Shown here in pieces: positions 33,542 through 42,938 of a stretch of 64,000 nt of DNA (within the stretch, counting starts at the first letter, position 1; each line of letters begins with the position of its first letter). Both the position numbers and the translations under genes were made by a program. The stretch covers positions 327,828,089 through 327,892,088 of the forward strand of contig NC_053489.1 of assembly GCF_905171775.1 (NCBI RefSeq). Direction: 5' to 3'. The notes beneath the pieces are model-generated. The model saw only the letters and a list, made by a program, of their open reading frames with translations. It made no database searches and had not been told where the DNA came from. This DNA is from Rana temporaria (Eukaryota; Chordata; Amphibia; Anura; Ranidae).

Positions 33542-33798
33542 ATCTCAAATTTCAAAATTAATGTAACTAAGAACGAGATCCTTGATGTTAATATCAGTAA
33601 ACCCGAAGAACGGCTCTTAAGGGATGAGTTTAAGTTCCCTTGACAGAAGGAACTTAAATACTTAGGAATAAAACTGGCTAACTCAATAAAGAAAACATAT
33701 AAAATAAATTATATCCCCCTATTAGATGAAATAAAAATGAAAATCAAGTCTGTTGTTGCTCCCCTTAGACGTTGTTCCATATAATGCCTAAACACTTA
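33542..33798 (+). pseudogene. L1-B ORF2, post-RT fragment
   Basis: NFKINVTKNEILDVNIS and ELKYLGIKL (the YLG block downstream of the YADD box), with an in-frame stop at 33641-33643. The MITE enters shortly after. Confidence 0.8.
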
Positions 33799-34289
33799 GG
33801 CCCCATACACACGATAGAATCCATCCGCAGATAAATCCCAGCAAATGGGTTTCTGCGGATAGATCCTATGGTGTGTACACGCCAGCGGATCTGTTTCCGC
33901 GGAGAAATCTCCTCTGGGATAGATTCCAGCAGATCGGATATTTGCTGACATGCACAACAAATCCATCTGCTGGAATCCATTCCAACGGATGGATCCGCTC
34001 GTCTGTACAGACTCACCGGATCCATCCGTCCAAAGGGATTCCCCGCACGCGTCGTAATGATTTGACGCATGTGTGGAATTCCTTATATGACAGCGTCGCG
34101 CCCGTCGCCACGTCATAATCGCGGCGACGGCGCAACACGTCATCGCCAGAGGATTTCCGCGCGGATTTCAATGCGATGGTGTGTACACTCCATCGCATAG
34201 AAATCTGCGGAAATCTTTGAGAGGATTTATCCGTGGAAACGGTCCGCTGGACCGTATCCGCGGATAAATTCTCTCGTGTGTATGGGGCC
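33799..34289 (+). mobile_element. Harbinger-like MITE, second copy in L1-B
   Basis: Termini GGCCCCATACACACGA and the complement of GGCCCCATACACACGA (TCGTGTGTATGGGGCC). 5' flank TTA; the 3' flank AAA does not match, so the duplication is decayed. Homologous to 27381-27860. Confidence 0.8.
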
Positions 34290-34400
34290 AAACTCCCACG
34301 AGGTTCATCTTCAGAACTATTATTTGTCTCGCTGATCATTAGAACTGTTCTGGTACAATACATTAGCAAACATTAAATACATAGAATGCAATGTTAAAGG

Positions 34401-34860
34401 AGAAACCTTACCTTAATATAGTCCTTCTGCAGGACATGAATTATGGTAGAACAGGTCTCTGGAATAATGATCCCCAGAGCCAGGGGGAGATGCCAGAAGA
34501 CTTCTCCCCCTGGCCAAGTAGCACAACGTGGCGACTAGCCTTTGTTCTGGAGTGATGACTTGCCGCATGCAGGTGTCCTGCTTCGTAATATAGGGGGACA
34601 GCAAAGCCAACAAAAGTGAAAAATGGAAGTGGATTGTTTTCTATGCAGAGCTGCACCAGATTTTGCACTCTTTTATAGTAAATCAACCCCTATATGTCCC
34701 TAAGGGGTTCCTGGACCCCACTAATGATGTGTATTCATAATTTAAAAAAATAAAAAATGCAGTGATCCTGAAGGGCTATTTTTACTCAACACTTTAGATA
34801 CATTTTACCAGCCATAACCTGGGACTTCACCACAGATTTTGAGGGGAACATCTTGCAATA
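34401..34860. other. Unclassified, probable MITE remnant
   Basis: The stretch ending GTAAATCAACCCC (34690) preceded by GCAGAGCTGCACCAGATTTTGC resembles a terminus of a non-autonomous element, but no matching left end is found. Nothing else recognised. Confidence 0.3.
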
Positions 34861-35242
34861 TTTGGACACCTGCTTTGGTGGCAATTTTTTAGTTTTTGGA
34901 CCACTTCTATTTTGTCTTTCTTTCCCCTCCTCTCTGCCTTGTTCTTTCTTTCCCTTCATAGTCCTCAGCTGTTTCTGACTACCCCCTTTTCCTCCTCTCT
35001 CTTCTCACTCCTGTCCTCCCAAGGCAGGGAAATTTGCTCATGTACCAATATAACCTTTATTGCTACTGATCATGCAGCCCCAGTGCAAATTTACTTCCTT
35101 CAATGTCAAGGGTCTCAACACCTTTGAGAAGAGAACAATAGTGTTGAATACCCTGAAACAACTGAAATCTCAGGTATGTTCTGCGCAGAAGACTTATTTC
35201 TGGAGAGACATGGTCCCTAATTTCGAAAACATCGGTCACATA

Positions 35243-35966
35243 CAGTGAGGCAAAAAAGTATTTAGTCAGCCACCAATTGTGCAAGTTCTCCTACTTAAAA
35301 AGATGAGAGAGGCCTGTAATTGTCATTATAGGTATACCTCAACTATGATGGACAAAATGTGGAAACAAATCCAGACAATCACATTGTCTGATTTGAAAAG
35401 AATTTTGACCCCACAGGTGAGATCTTGCGTGGAGCCCCAGATCGAGGGAGATTATCAGTGGTCTTCCATTTTCTAATTATTGCTCCCACAGTTGATTTCT
35501 TCACACCAAGCTGCTTACCTATTGCAGATTCAGTCTTCCCAGCCTGGTGCAGGTCTACAATTTTGTTTCTGGTGTCCTTTGACAGCTCTTTGGTCTTCAC
35601 CATAGTGGAGTTTGGAGTGTGACTGTTTGAGGTTGTGGACAGGTGTCTTTTATACTGATAACAAGTTCAAACAGGTGCCATTAATACAGGTAATGAGTGG
35701 AGGACAGAGGAGCCTCTTAAAGAAGAAGATACAGGTCTGTGAGAGCCAGAAATCTTGCTTGTTTGTAGGTGACCAAATACTTATTTTCCACCATAATTTG
35801 CAAATAAATTATTTCCAGATCAATGTGATTGTCTGTCTGGATTTGTTTCCACATTTTGTCTCTCATAGTTGAGGTATACCTATGATGACAATTACAGGCC
35901 TCTCATCTTTTTAAGTGGGAGAACTTGCACAACTGGTGGCTGAATAAATACTTTTTTGTCCCACTG
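35243..35966 (-). mobile_element. Tc1/mariner element, deleted, 724 bp
   Basis: CAGTGAGGCAAAAAAGTATT at the left and its imperfect complement ending CCCACTG at the right, flanked by TA on both sides (the Tc1 target). About half the usual 1.3-1.6 kb length. Confidence 0.93.
35379..35603 (-). pseudogene. Tc1 transposase, N-terminal DNA-binding part
   Basis: From a true ATG: MVKTKELSKDTRNKIVDLH, then IGKQLGVKKSTVGAIIRKWK and GAPRK, the paired-type helix-turn-helix and GRPR-like hook that bind the inverted repeats. The DDE catalytic domain is deleted. Confidence 0.9.
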
Positions 35967-36199
35967 TATATCTGAACATTGATGTGTTTTGATTACAAAT
36001 GTTCTGTTATGGTATTAACTGATTCATGTTATGCTGGATACTGAGTTGTATTCTTTCTCTAGTCCTGTGCATGGTCTGTTATCTTTTTTTTCTCCTTTTG
36101 TACACTGTTGATGTGTTCTGCTGTACAATACATTGTGTAAATAAAGAATGAAAAAATAAAATAAAAAATGTACCACCAGAGTGACAGTACACATTTATT

Positions 36200-36560
36200 T
36201 AAGAAAAATGGGAGGGGGGGACCCAGGCTGCATCTATCCTAACCAGATCCTTATCCAACCAGGCACTTATCCTGGCCTGCAGCCTGGGTGGCCAGGAAAT
36301 GGAGGGTAGTAAGTATGCACCCACTTCCCCCTTCCTGTTCCATATTAGGCCACATGCCTTTCAACATTTAAAGGGTACCTTAAAGGGGCAAGCCCCGCCC
36401 CCCTTGCAGAGTACTCTTGTCCCAATGTTGAGGGGCAAGGGCCTCTTCCCCACCTTCATGTGCCACAAAATTAGGGTGGGGGTAGATGAGGGAGCTTTTG
36501 GTGGAATCTCTTTATAATAAAGGGGCAACCAGATATCTGTCTCTCCCAGGTGAGTTTAGG
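36200..36560 (-). repeat. Shared internal module, copy 3 (reverse orientation)
   Basis: On the minus strand: AATGTACCCC, ACTCACCTGGGAG, AGATATCTGG, GCCCCTTTATTATAAAG and AACATTGGGACAAG, in the order of the other two modules but more diverged. No termini identified. Confidence 0.5.
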
Positions 36561-36899
36561 GGTACATTATTACCTGTTTTTTTCAGTAAACAGTTCATAA
36601 TGATATAAAACGCATTCAATGAAATAAAGGTTCTTAAAAAATAAAACACTAACACATATTTACTTTTTTTTTTTTTAAATAAAGTTTATTAATAACCCAA
36701 AAAGTAAACCCACATTAACCACAGCATCCAGTGAATTAATCCACATCAATTATTCTCACTGCTAAATGATAGATGCCTTGATGCTGCATAATGTAAATCT
36801 ACCCCTGGGAATCCCAAATGATGATATTAATTACATTTAATTACATAATCCAGGATTCCTGGCATTAAATTTACTTTAACACACACAGTTTCCTGTGCT

Positions 36900-37290
36900 C
36901 GGGAGCTTGATCACTTAGTGAACAACCAGAGCCTTCCATTGGAATAGGGAATGACCAGGGATCTTGCTGCCCTCCTCAGAATATTTGGTATTCTTGAGAC
37001 TAAAATGTAAAAGGAAAGAAGGTCCAGGTACTATTACTTTTGGCTCTGAGGAAGAGGGTTTGCCCTCGCAACGAGTAAGTCGTAGCTGTAATCTATGTCG
37101 TCTGGACTCTCTGGCTGTTTGGTTCAGTAGGAGATCTTTCGGAGGCATCTATCCCTTTGATGGAGTGATGTTTATGCTTGTTTTTTACTTGGTTTGTGAG
37201 TATTCATGACTTTTTATACAATTTTAATTAAACCTAGCCATTGGTAATGCACTAAGTTCGGTGCGCCCTTCTTTTCCTTTTACAGTAAAT
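36900..37290 (+). mobile_element. Penelope-like element 3' end
   Basis: Hammerhead-like fold at 37044-37075 followed by an AT-rich stretch ending near TAATGCACTAAGTTCGGTGC. No coding part attached. Confidence 0.4.
37044..37075 (+). ncRNA. Hammerhead-ribozyme-like motif
   Basis: CTGAGGAA, stem GAGGG/CCCTC with loop TTTG, then GCAAC. One core base differs from CUGAUGA and one from GAAAC. Confidence 0.4.
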
Positions 37291-37439
37291 TTACTTTACT
37301 GCCATTTGGTGGCAAGTTAGTGGTGTGTATAGACTGGTGGTTAAAGATCGATTGTCATTGACCCTGGATTTACAATGCTGGATGCCTTGATTGATGTGAT
37401 TTACCTTGCTAGACACTTTGGTTGAAGCTGGATTTATTT

Positions 37440-37770
37440 CTTGCCACCTCCTTTTTTCACAAACACAACATTTTTATAATTTATATTCCTTTAAACTTTA
37501 AACATCCCTTCTAACTTTTCCATTATGTGTAGCTAAATGGCCACTAAGGATGAGTTGACCCCATGCTATTTTTTTGGCACCCCCTTGCCTATTTGCCCAG
37601 AAAAATTGGCATTTTTAATTTGACAGGTTTTGCTACTATTGAATTTAATAGGGTTTTGAATTGGCATCTGAACTTTTTTTAAGTTTGCCAAACTCTGCTC
37701 AAACCAAACCTGGGGCAGTTTGGCTCATCTCTAATAGCTACAGTCAAAGACTGCCAAAAAGAAAGTGTAA
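37440..37770 (+). repeat. Dispersed repeat, copy 1 (split by a MITE)
   Basis: TTTTTTCACAAAC, CCTTCTAACTTTTCCATTAT and ACTGCCAAAAAGAAAGTGTAAT also occur in the same order at 48950-49120. The element at 37545-37733 interrupts this copy only. Confidence 0.7.
37545..37733 (+). mobile_element. hAT-type MITE, 189 bp
   Basis: TAAGGATGAGTTGACC at the left and GTTTGGCTCATCTCTA at the right, with 8-bp flanks ATGGCCAC/ATAGCTAC (6 of 8 match). The uninterrupted relative at about 49067 has one copy of this site (ATAGCCAC). Confidence 0.75.
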
Positions 37771-37959
37771 TGGTTAAGGGGTCGTAATGTTCCCCTGTAC
37801 TCTTTCCCCTGAGAAGGTGCTGATATCTGGTCACTCTCTTATTATAAAGCTGAACAATATTTTCATTTTATTTTTTTTGCATTCTCTCCTATGGCAGTGT
37901 CATGCCTCTTTCATAGTAATTTGCCTATTAGTGGCATACTAGTGAGACTACATAGAATT

Positions 37960-38770
37960 TGTAGTGAGGAGGAGGATTTCTGTAAAGAGACAACTGAAAT
38001 GTGTGATATATTAAGATCACAGGGCTAGAATCACAGGGCTAGAACATCACATAAAAGAAGTACATTCCGTAGAGCAATAAATATAGAAAAATCTACACAT
38101 AGAGACCATCTACTACAGGAAAAAAAAATTGGGAAGGCTTCCAGCAATTTGATGGTGCTGTCCACTCCTTTTAGCCTAGAATATAAAAAGATAAAAGGGA
38201 TAATAGAACTGTGTATTCCTGTACTCTACGAGGATAAGCGGTATGCCAAAATACTATCTAGGGGCTTTAGAATAGTCTCTTATCGGGCACCTTCTTTCGG
38301 CAGATTTCTGTCACCCGGAGATTTTAATTCTAGGATACATAGGAGAACTTGGTTAGATTTTACAGACAATTATAAATGTGGAGCCAGCAATTGTCCTTGT
38401 TGTCCCTGCATTTTGAAAGGTGATAAATTCAGATCGACTGCTAATAATCAAGAGTTTAACATTAAGAGATTCATTAATTGCAATACCACAAATGTCATAT
38501 ATCTCATTACTTGAAAAATATGTGGCATTCAATATGTCGGTAGAACCACTAGAAGGTTGAGAGATCGTCTCCATGACCACTTATATAACGTTATAAAAGA
38601 GCATGGAACTAATGTGGCAAGACATTTTAATGATGTCCTTTGGGGCGATATCCCTCCCTTACAGATACAAGGCATTAATAAAGTTACTGTCCCCAAGAGG
38701 GGTGGCGATTTTCAGAATTCTTTCCATGTTTAGACTAGAATCCCAGCGGGACTGAACTTCGAATAGGATC
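37960..38770 (+). pseudogene. PLE GIY-YIG endonuclease region, broken
   Basis: Residues FSLEYKKIKGIIEL, CPCCPCILKGDKF (Cys cluster) and VIYLIT, stop, CGIQYVGRTTRRLRDRLHDHL. The pair VIYL...QYVG is the GIY-YIG core; the Arg of RLRDRL is the expected catalytic region. A TGA at 38512-38514 lies between the two halves of the core. It is a different PLE family from that at 57480-64000. Confidence 0.82.
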
Positions 38771-38845
38771 TGACACACTATTGTGAATGAAGAATTTCAG
38801 GCACTTAATGTTTAGGTCAATAGTCTGCTATGATTTAAGTTTATA

Positions 38846-39784
38846 CAGTATCTCACAAAAGTGAGTACATCCCTCACATTTTTGTAAATATTTAATTATA
38901 TCTTTTCATGTGACAACACTGAAGAAATTACACTTTGCTACAATGTAATGTAGTAAGTGTACAGCTTATATAACAGTGTACATTTGCTGTCCTCTCAAAA
39001 TAACTCAACACAAAGCGATTCATTTCTAAACTGCTGGCAACAAAAGTGAGTACACCCCTAAGTGAACATGTCCAAATTGGGCCCAATTAGCCATTTTCCC
39101 TCTCCAGTTTCATGTCACTATTTAGTGTTCCAAGGTCTGGGGTGTGAATGGGGAGTAAGCGTGTTAAATTTGGTATTATCGCTCTCACTCTCTCATACTG
39201 GTCACTGGAAGTTCAACATGGCACATCATGGCAAAGCACTCTCTGTGGATCTGAAAAAAATACAAAAAGAAGGGCTAGGCTAAAAGAAGGTTGCCAATAC
39301 CTGGAAACTGAGTTGCAGCATGGTGGCCAAGACCATATAGCGGTTTAACAGGACAGGTTCCACTCAGAACAGGCCTTGCCATGGTCGACCAAAGAAGTTG
39401 AGTGCATGTTCTCAGCGTCATATCCAGAGGTTGTCTTTGGGAAATAGATGTATGAGTGCTGCCAAAATTGCTGCAAAGGTTGAAGGGTGGAGAGTCAGCC
39501 TGTCAGTGCTCAGATGGTGTCAAGCATGTGTGGTGGCAAGCAGGTGAAGAGTACAAAGACAAGTGTGTCTTGCCTACATTTAAGCATGATGGTGGGCGTA
39601 TAATGGTCTGGAGGTGCATGGGTGCTTATTTTGAGGGGACAGCAAATTGACAGTGTTATACAAGCTGTACACTCACTACTTTTACATTGTAGCAAAGTGT
39701 AATTTCTTCAGTGTTGTCACATGGAAAGATATAATAAAATATTTTCAAAAATGTGAGGGGTGTACTCACTTTTGTGAGATATTG
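38846..39784 (+). mobile_element. Tc1/mariner element, degraded, 939 bp
   Basis: CAGTATCTCACAAAAGTGAG at the left, imperfect complement at the right, TA flanks (38844 and 39785). A transposase remnant starts at MAHHGKALSVDLKK (39219) and continues in changing frames. Confidence 0.9.
39219..39650 (+). pseudogene. Tc1 transposase remnant
   Basis: The start block MAHHGKALSVDLKK and the catalytic-region block VWWQAGEEYKDKCVLPTFKH with GGRIMVWRCM are recognisable in Tc1 transposases. The middle and the end are deleted or frameshifted. Confidence 0.85.
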
Positions 39785-40157
39785 TAAATTTGTAATACAT
39801 TTTTTTTTATATATATACATTAATGTAGTAATGTGGCTGGGGCACACTTATCATGTGCTCTTATATGGCCCAACTGCTGGGTTACTTTAGTAGTTTATGT
39901 AGTGGTAGTTTTCCAGACCATCACCATAATTAGTTAGCTTTTTGGTAGTTAAAAATAGTCTGATATTGATATTGATGTATTATGTAACATTGTAATTTAT
40001 TCTGTTTTGTTACTATTTACAATGTTGTAGAAATATGTTTATATTTAGTTTTGGAGCAGTGATGAAAACATGGTAATGAATTGGTTAACCAGCTGATTAC
40101 CACCATTTGGGTGGTTTGGTCGGATATAAAAGATCAGTTCACAGAGATGATAGCTTG

Positions 40158-40190
40158 GCTTTGATAAAGCACAGTTTATGTGTAAAACAC
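40158..40190 (+). ncRNA. Hammerhead-ribozyme-like motif in PLE 3' region
   Basis: TTTGATAAAG, stem CACA/TGTG with loop GTTTA, then TAAAAC. Position, downstream of a GIY-YIG coding region of the same element, supports the PLE reading. Confidence 0.4.
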
Positions 40191-40290
40191 ATTAGCCTTC
40201 CCTCCCCTGCTTGTACAAATTGTGTTCTTTGTGATTTTAAGCTAATAAAAGCATTTTGATTTCAGCTTGGGAGTGCAGCCATCCGGATTT

Positions 40291-40869
40291 ATTTTCCCTA
40301 GTTTACCTATTAGCCTTAAAAATGTCTAGAGCCTATTAATAACATTTGTCACTCATAGACTTAAATTGCCCCTCGTTTGGATTTTACGTATTGCAAATGG
40401 GATTTGCTGAATCTTTAGTGAATAGAAACTGTGCACCTTTGCTCATCCCTATCCTTAACTGAACGTCAGTTACTATTTCAATGCTAATGAATTCTTTTTA
40501 GGCTCATATTCTTGACTTCTCATGTTGTCCTAGACTTCTGTGTCCATCTACTGTGTAGAAGATCTTGATAAACACATTTGTATTTTAGTTACTTTGACTT
40601 TTGAAGACCCATTTACAACCACTACCTATTTATTTATTTTTATATAACAGTTAAATTACATTTTGTAAAGAGTAAAGAAGTGTTTTTCTTCCCTTAACAT
40701 TCCCTTTACTATTACGTTATATTCTGTTTAGTAGACTGTTTTAGTAGACCATCTAAAAGTGGTGAAATATTCCTCAATTCTACTAAAGGTAAAACTAGTT
40801 TAGCCCCAGTTAGTATTTAGAACCAAGGATGTTTGACTTTTAATTAGATCACTGTAGCCCACATACAAT
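40291..40869. other. No recognised feature
   Basis: AT-rich. A short stretch ending GCTCATCCCTA (about 40450) resembles a hAT terminus; nothing else stands out. Confidence 0.4.
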
Positions 40870-40999
40870 GGGAGGTTATTTACTAAAGGCAAATCCACTT
40901 GCACTACAAGTGCAAACTTCAAGTGCAAAGTGCACTTGAAATTGCACTGAAAGTGCACTTGGAAGTGTATTCACTATAAATCCGAGGGGGGGGGGCGTG

Positions 41000-41010
41000 G
41001 CCAAGATGGC
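41000..41010 (+). promoter_or_regulatory. YY1-like motif at the L1-D 5' end
   Basis: CCAAGATGGC lies within the first 20 bases. Human L1 has the same motif at the same place and orientation, where YY1 fixes the transcription start. Function here is inferred. Confidence 0.6.
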
Positions 41011-41220
41011 GATCTAGACGGACGTGCTTGAGAGGAGCTCCGCTCTCTGAGACCTAATTATCCGCTATTTGCACGGATCCACCGAGAATTTTTACCCTGA
41101 CAGACGCCCGGTGTCCCCGGGCATGCGTAAAGGAAAAACAGGCTCCGGACGGCGAGGCGGCTCTACAGCAAAAGCGAGTGCCCTGCCGAAGCTGCCACAG
41201 ACCCACTAGGCCGCACGCAC

Positions 41221-41999
41221 ATGGCGTCTCAGACGGCGCCTGCCCCGGCGAATGCCTCGGAGGAAGATCGCTTCCAGGCACTGATGCTCGCGATACAGGG
41301 ATGCCAGACCACCCTTAGGGGTAAGATCGACACCCTGCAGTTGGACCTTGGTCTCCTGCGGAGGGACCTGGACGGTATACGGGAACGGCTGGGTGAGGCG
41401 GAGCGGAGGGTGGGGGATTCGGAGGACTCCATCCGCGACCAGCGTGCATCCCTGCACACCCTCCAGGTGAGAGTCAAGGCCCTGGAGTCGAGGGCGGAAG
41501 ATAGCGAGAACCGCAGCAGAAGGAATAACCTTCGTGTGGTGGGTCTCCCGGAGGGGGCTGAGGGCCGGGATCCGACCACGTTTACTGAGACCATGCTACG
41601 CAATCTGCTGCCGCAGGCCCAGTTTTCCCCGCACTTTGTTGTTGAAAGGGCCCACAGGATGCCGCCGGGCCTTGCCGTACCGGGGGCCCCCCCCCGCGCA
41701 CCTTTATTTTTCGGCTGCTTAATTTTCGTGACAGAGATCTGGCACTGAGGGAGGCCAGAAAGGTCGAGGAACTCAGGTTTGAAAACATGCGGCTGATGAT
41801 GTTCCCTGATTACTCCCTGGACACCCAACGGCTCCACAGGACATTCGACCATGTTAAGGTGCAGCTTCGCGCCAAGGGCCTGAAGTATAGCATGCTGTTC
41901 CCGGCCCGGCTGAGGGTCATTGACGGAGAAACCACTAAGTATTTCACTTCGCCGGAGGATGCCTCTCACTGGCTGGATACCCTCCCCAGGCATCGGTAA
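41221..41999 (+). pseudogene. L1-D ORF1 protein, one frameshift
   Basis: ATG at 41221, coiled coil with heptads (LQLDLGLLRRDLDGIRERL to ALESRAEDSENRSRR), RRM beginning NNLRVVGLPEG, then a frameshift in a C9 run near 41690, and the C-terminal domain (ENMRLMMFPDYS, GLKYSMLFPARLRV, SPEDASHWLD). RNA-binding trimer by analogy with known L1 ORF1 proteins. Confidence 0.9.
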
Positions 42000-42938
42000 C
42001 TGTATGGATTTTCTGCTTTGCCTCCCTTATTCCCATCTCCTTGTACTGCCTGGCTGCACCTGAACATTGCTCACTTTGCCATCTATTGCCTGTGCTGGGG
42101 GGCAGGACTGTGCCTCTCTGTTTTTTGTTTGGCTCGATGGCCCCCTGCCCCCCCTCTTTTTTTTTCCCTGTGGCACTCTATGACCCGATGGGGGTATTAC
42201 TCATGGCCCCCGCTTGGAAATCTATGCCCCGTACCGGTCTGCCTGGGGGGGTTGGTGGGAATGTGTTTACTGTTGGGGGGGTGACGGTTGGACTGGGGCC
42301 TGGTGCATCCTGACGCAAGGTGATGGATCTGGGAGACCATTGGGGCCTGCCCGGGCCTTCGGGTCTCCGGGCCTCTGTTTTTTGTTTTCTTTTATACTTG
42401 TACCGTTTAAGTATGTACCCCTAGCATTGCCTAGGTGAACTGTTTCTAAATGTCATTTTCACGAACTGGGGTTTATTTGTTTCAACATCTCTGGGTGGAT
42501 CCAAAGTTATCCGTTGATTTACTGTGGGTCTTGGGGTGGTGGCCTCTCTGTTTGGTACTGGTGAGCTGGGTGTCTGCTCTCCCGGTGCCTCCGGACGGGT
42601 CGCCTTGTCAGTTGTCCCCATAGGAGACTTTCCTACAGTTTGATGGGGTTGGTTTGGGGTCTAGGCACTCCGGTCCTTTTTCTGGGCGTGCGGGGTGGGG
42701 GGTGGGGGGATGGGCTGTGCTGTTCTGTTTTATTGTTTTTTTCCCTCTTTTTTGTTTTTTTGAGTTGCCAATTTGATTGCCAGAATAATGCATGCAGTGT
42801 GCTGCCTTGGGCTCCTTCTTTGGCCGGTGCTGGTTGCATGGCCCGGGAGCCCAACGCACTGAAGGTGACTGTCTCTGTGCAGTTGATGGGTTATCCTCTC
42901 CCACGTAGGCGCCAATCTGCCTGGCCTGCCTGCCCTAT
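42000..42938 (+). other. L1-D inter-ORF spacer, 0.94 kb
   Basis: T/G-rich non-coding spacer; small overlapping frames show no domain. Similar in length class to the L1-A spacer. Confidence 0.7.

Larger units (their letters stand above)
27033..34400 (+). mobile_element. L1-type LINE, copy L1-B (host of five insertions)
   Basis: Endonuclease and RT pieces in order at 27033-27380, 27861-28263, 28264-29101, 30276-30412, 31927-32137 and 33542-33798 join across insertions at 27381, 29102, 30413, 32138 and 33799. Target duplications are clear for the hAT insertions. The stretch 34290-34400 (HLQNYYLSR-like residues) may be more ORF2. No 3' tail is identified. Confidence 0.85.
34900..36168 (+). mobile_element. 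L1-type LINE, copy L1-C (internally deleted)
   Basis: A pyrimidine-rich spacer (34900-35030) is followed by the ORF2 start (35072-35242: FTSFNVKGLNTFEKRT, then degraded LQETYF-like residues), a Tc1 element, and a 3' UTR with AATAAA at 36140 and an A-rich tail. Almost all of ORF2 is missing. Confidence 0.7.
37910..40290 (+). mobile_element. Penelope-like element, 5'-truncated, with Tc1 inserted
   Basis: The tail of RT and the GIY-YIG domain (to about 38760), then a Tc1 (38846-39784), then an AT-rich 3' region with a hammerhead-like fold (40158-40190) and AATAAA near 40243. Confidence 0.7.

Noticed and set aside
42018..42904. Short frames in the L1-D spacer as a possible third ORF
   Set aside because: All are short, overlap each other on both strands and show no common motif with the L1-A spacer.
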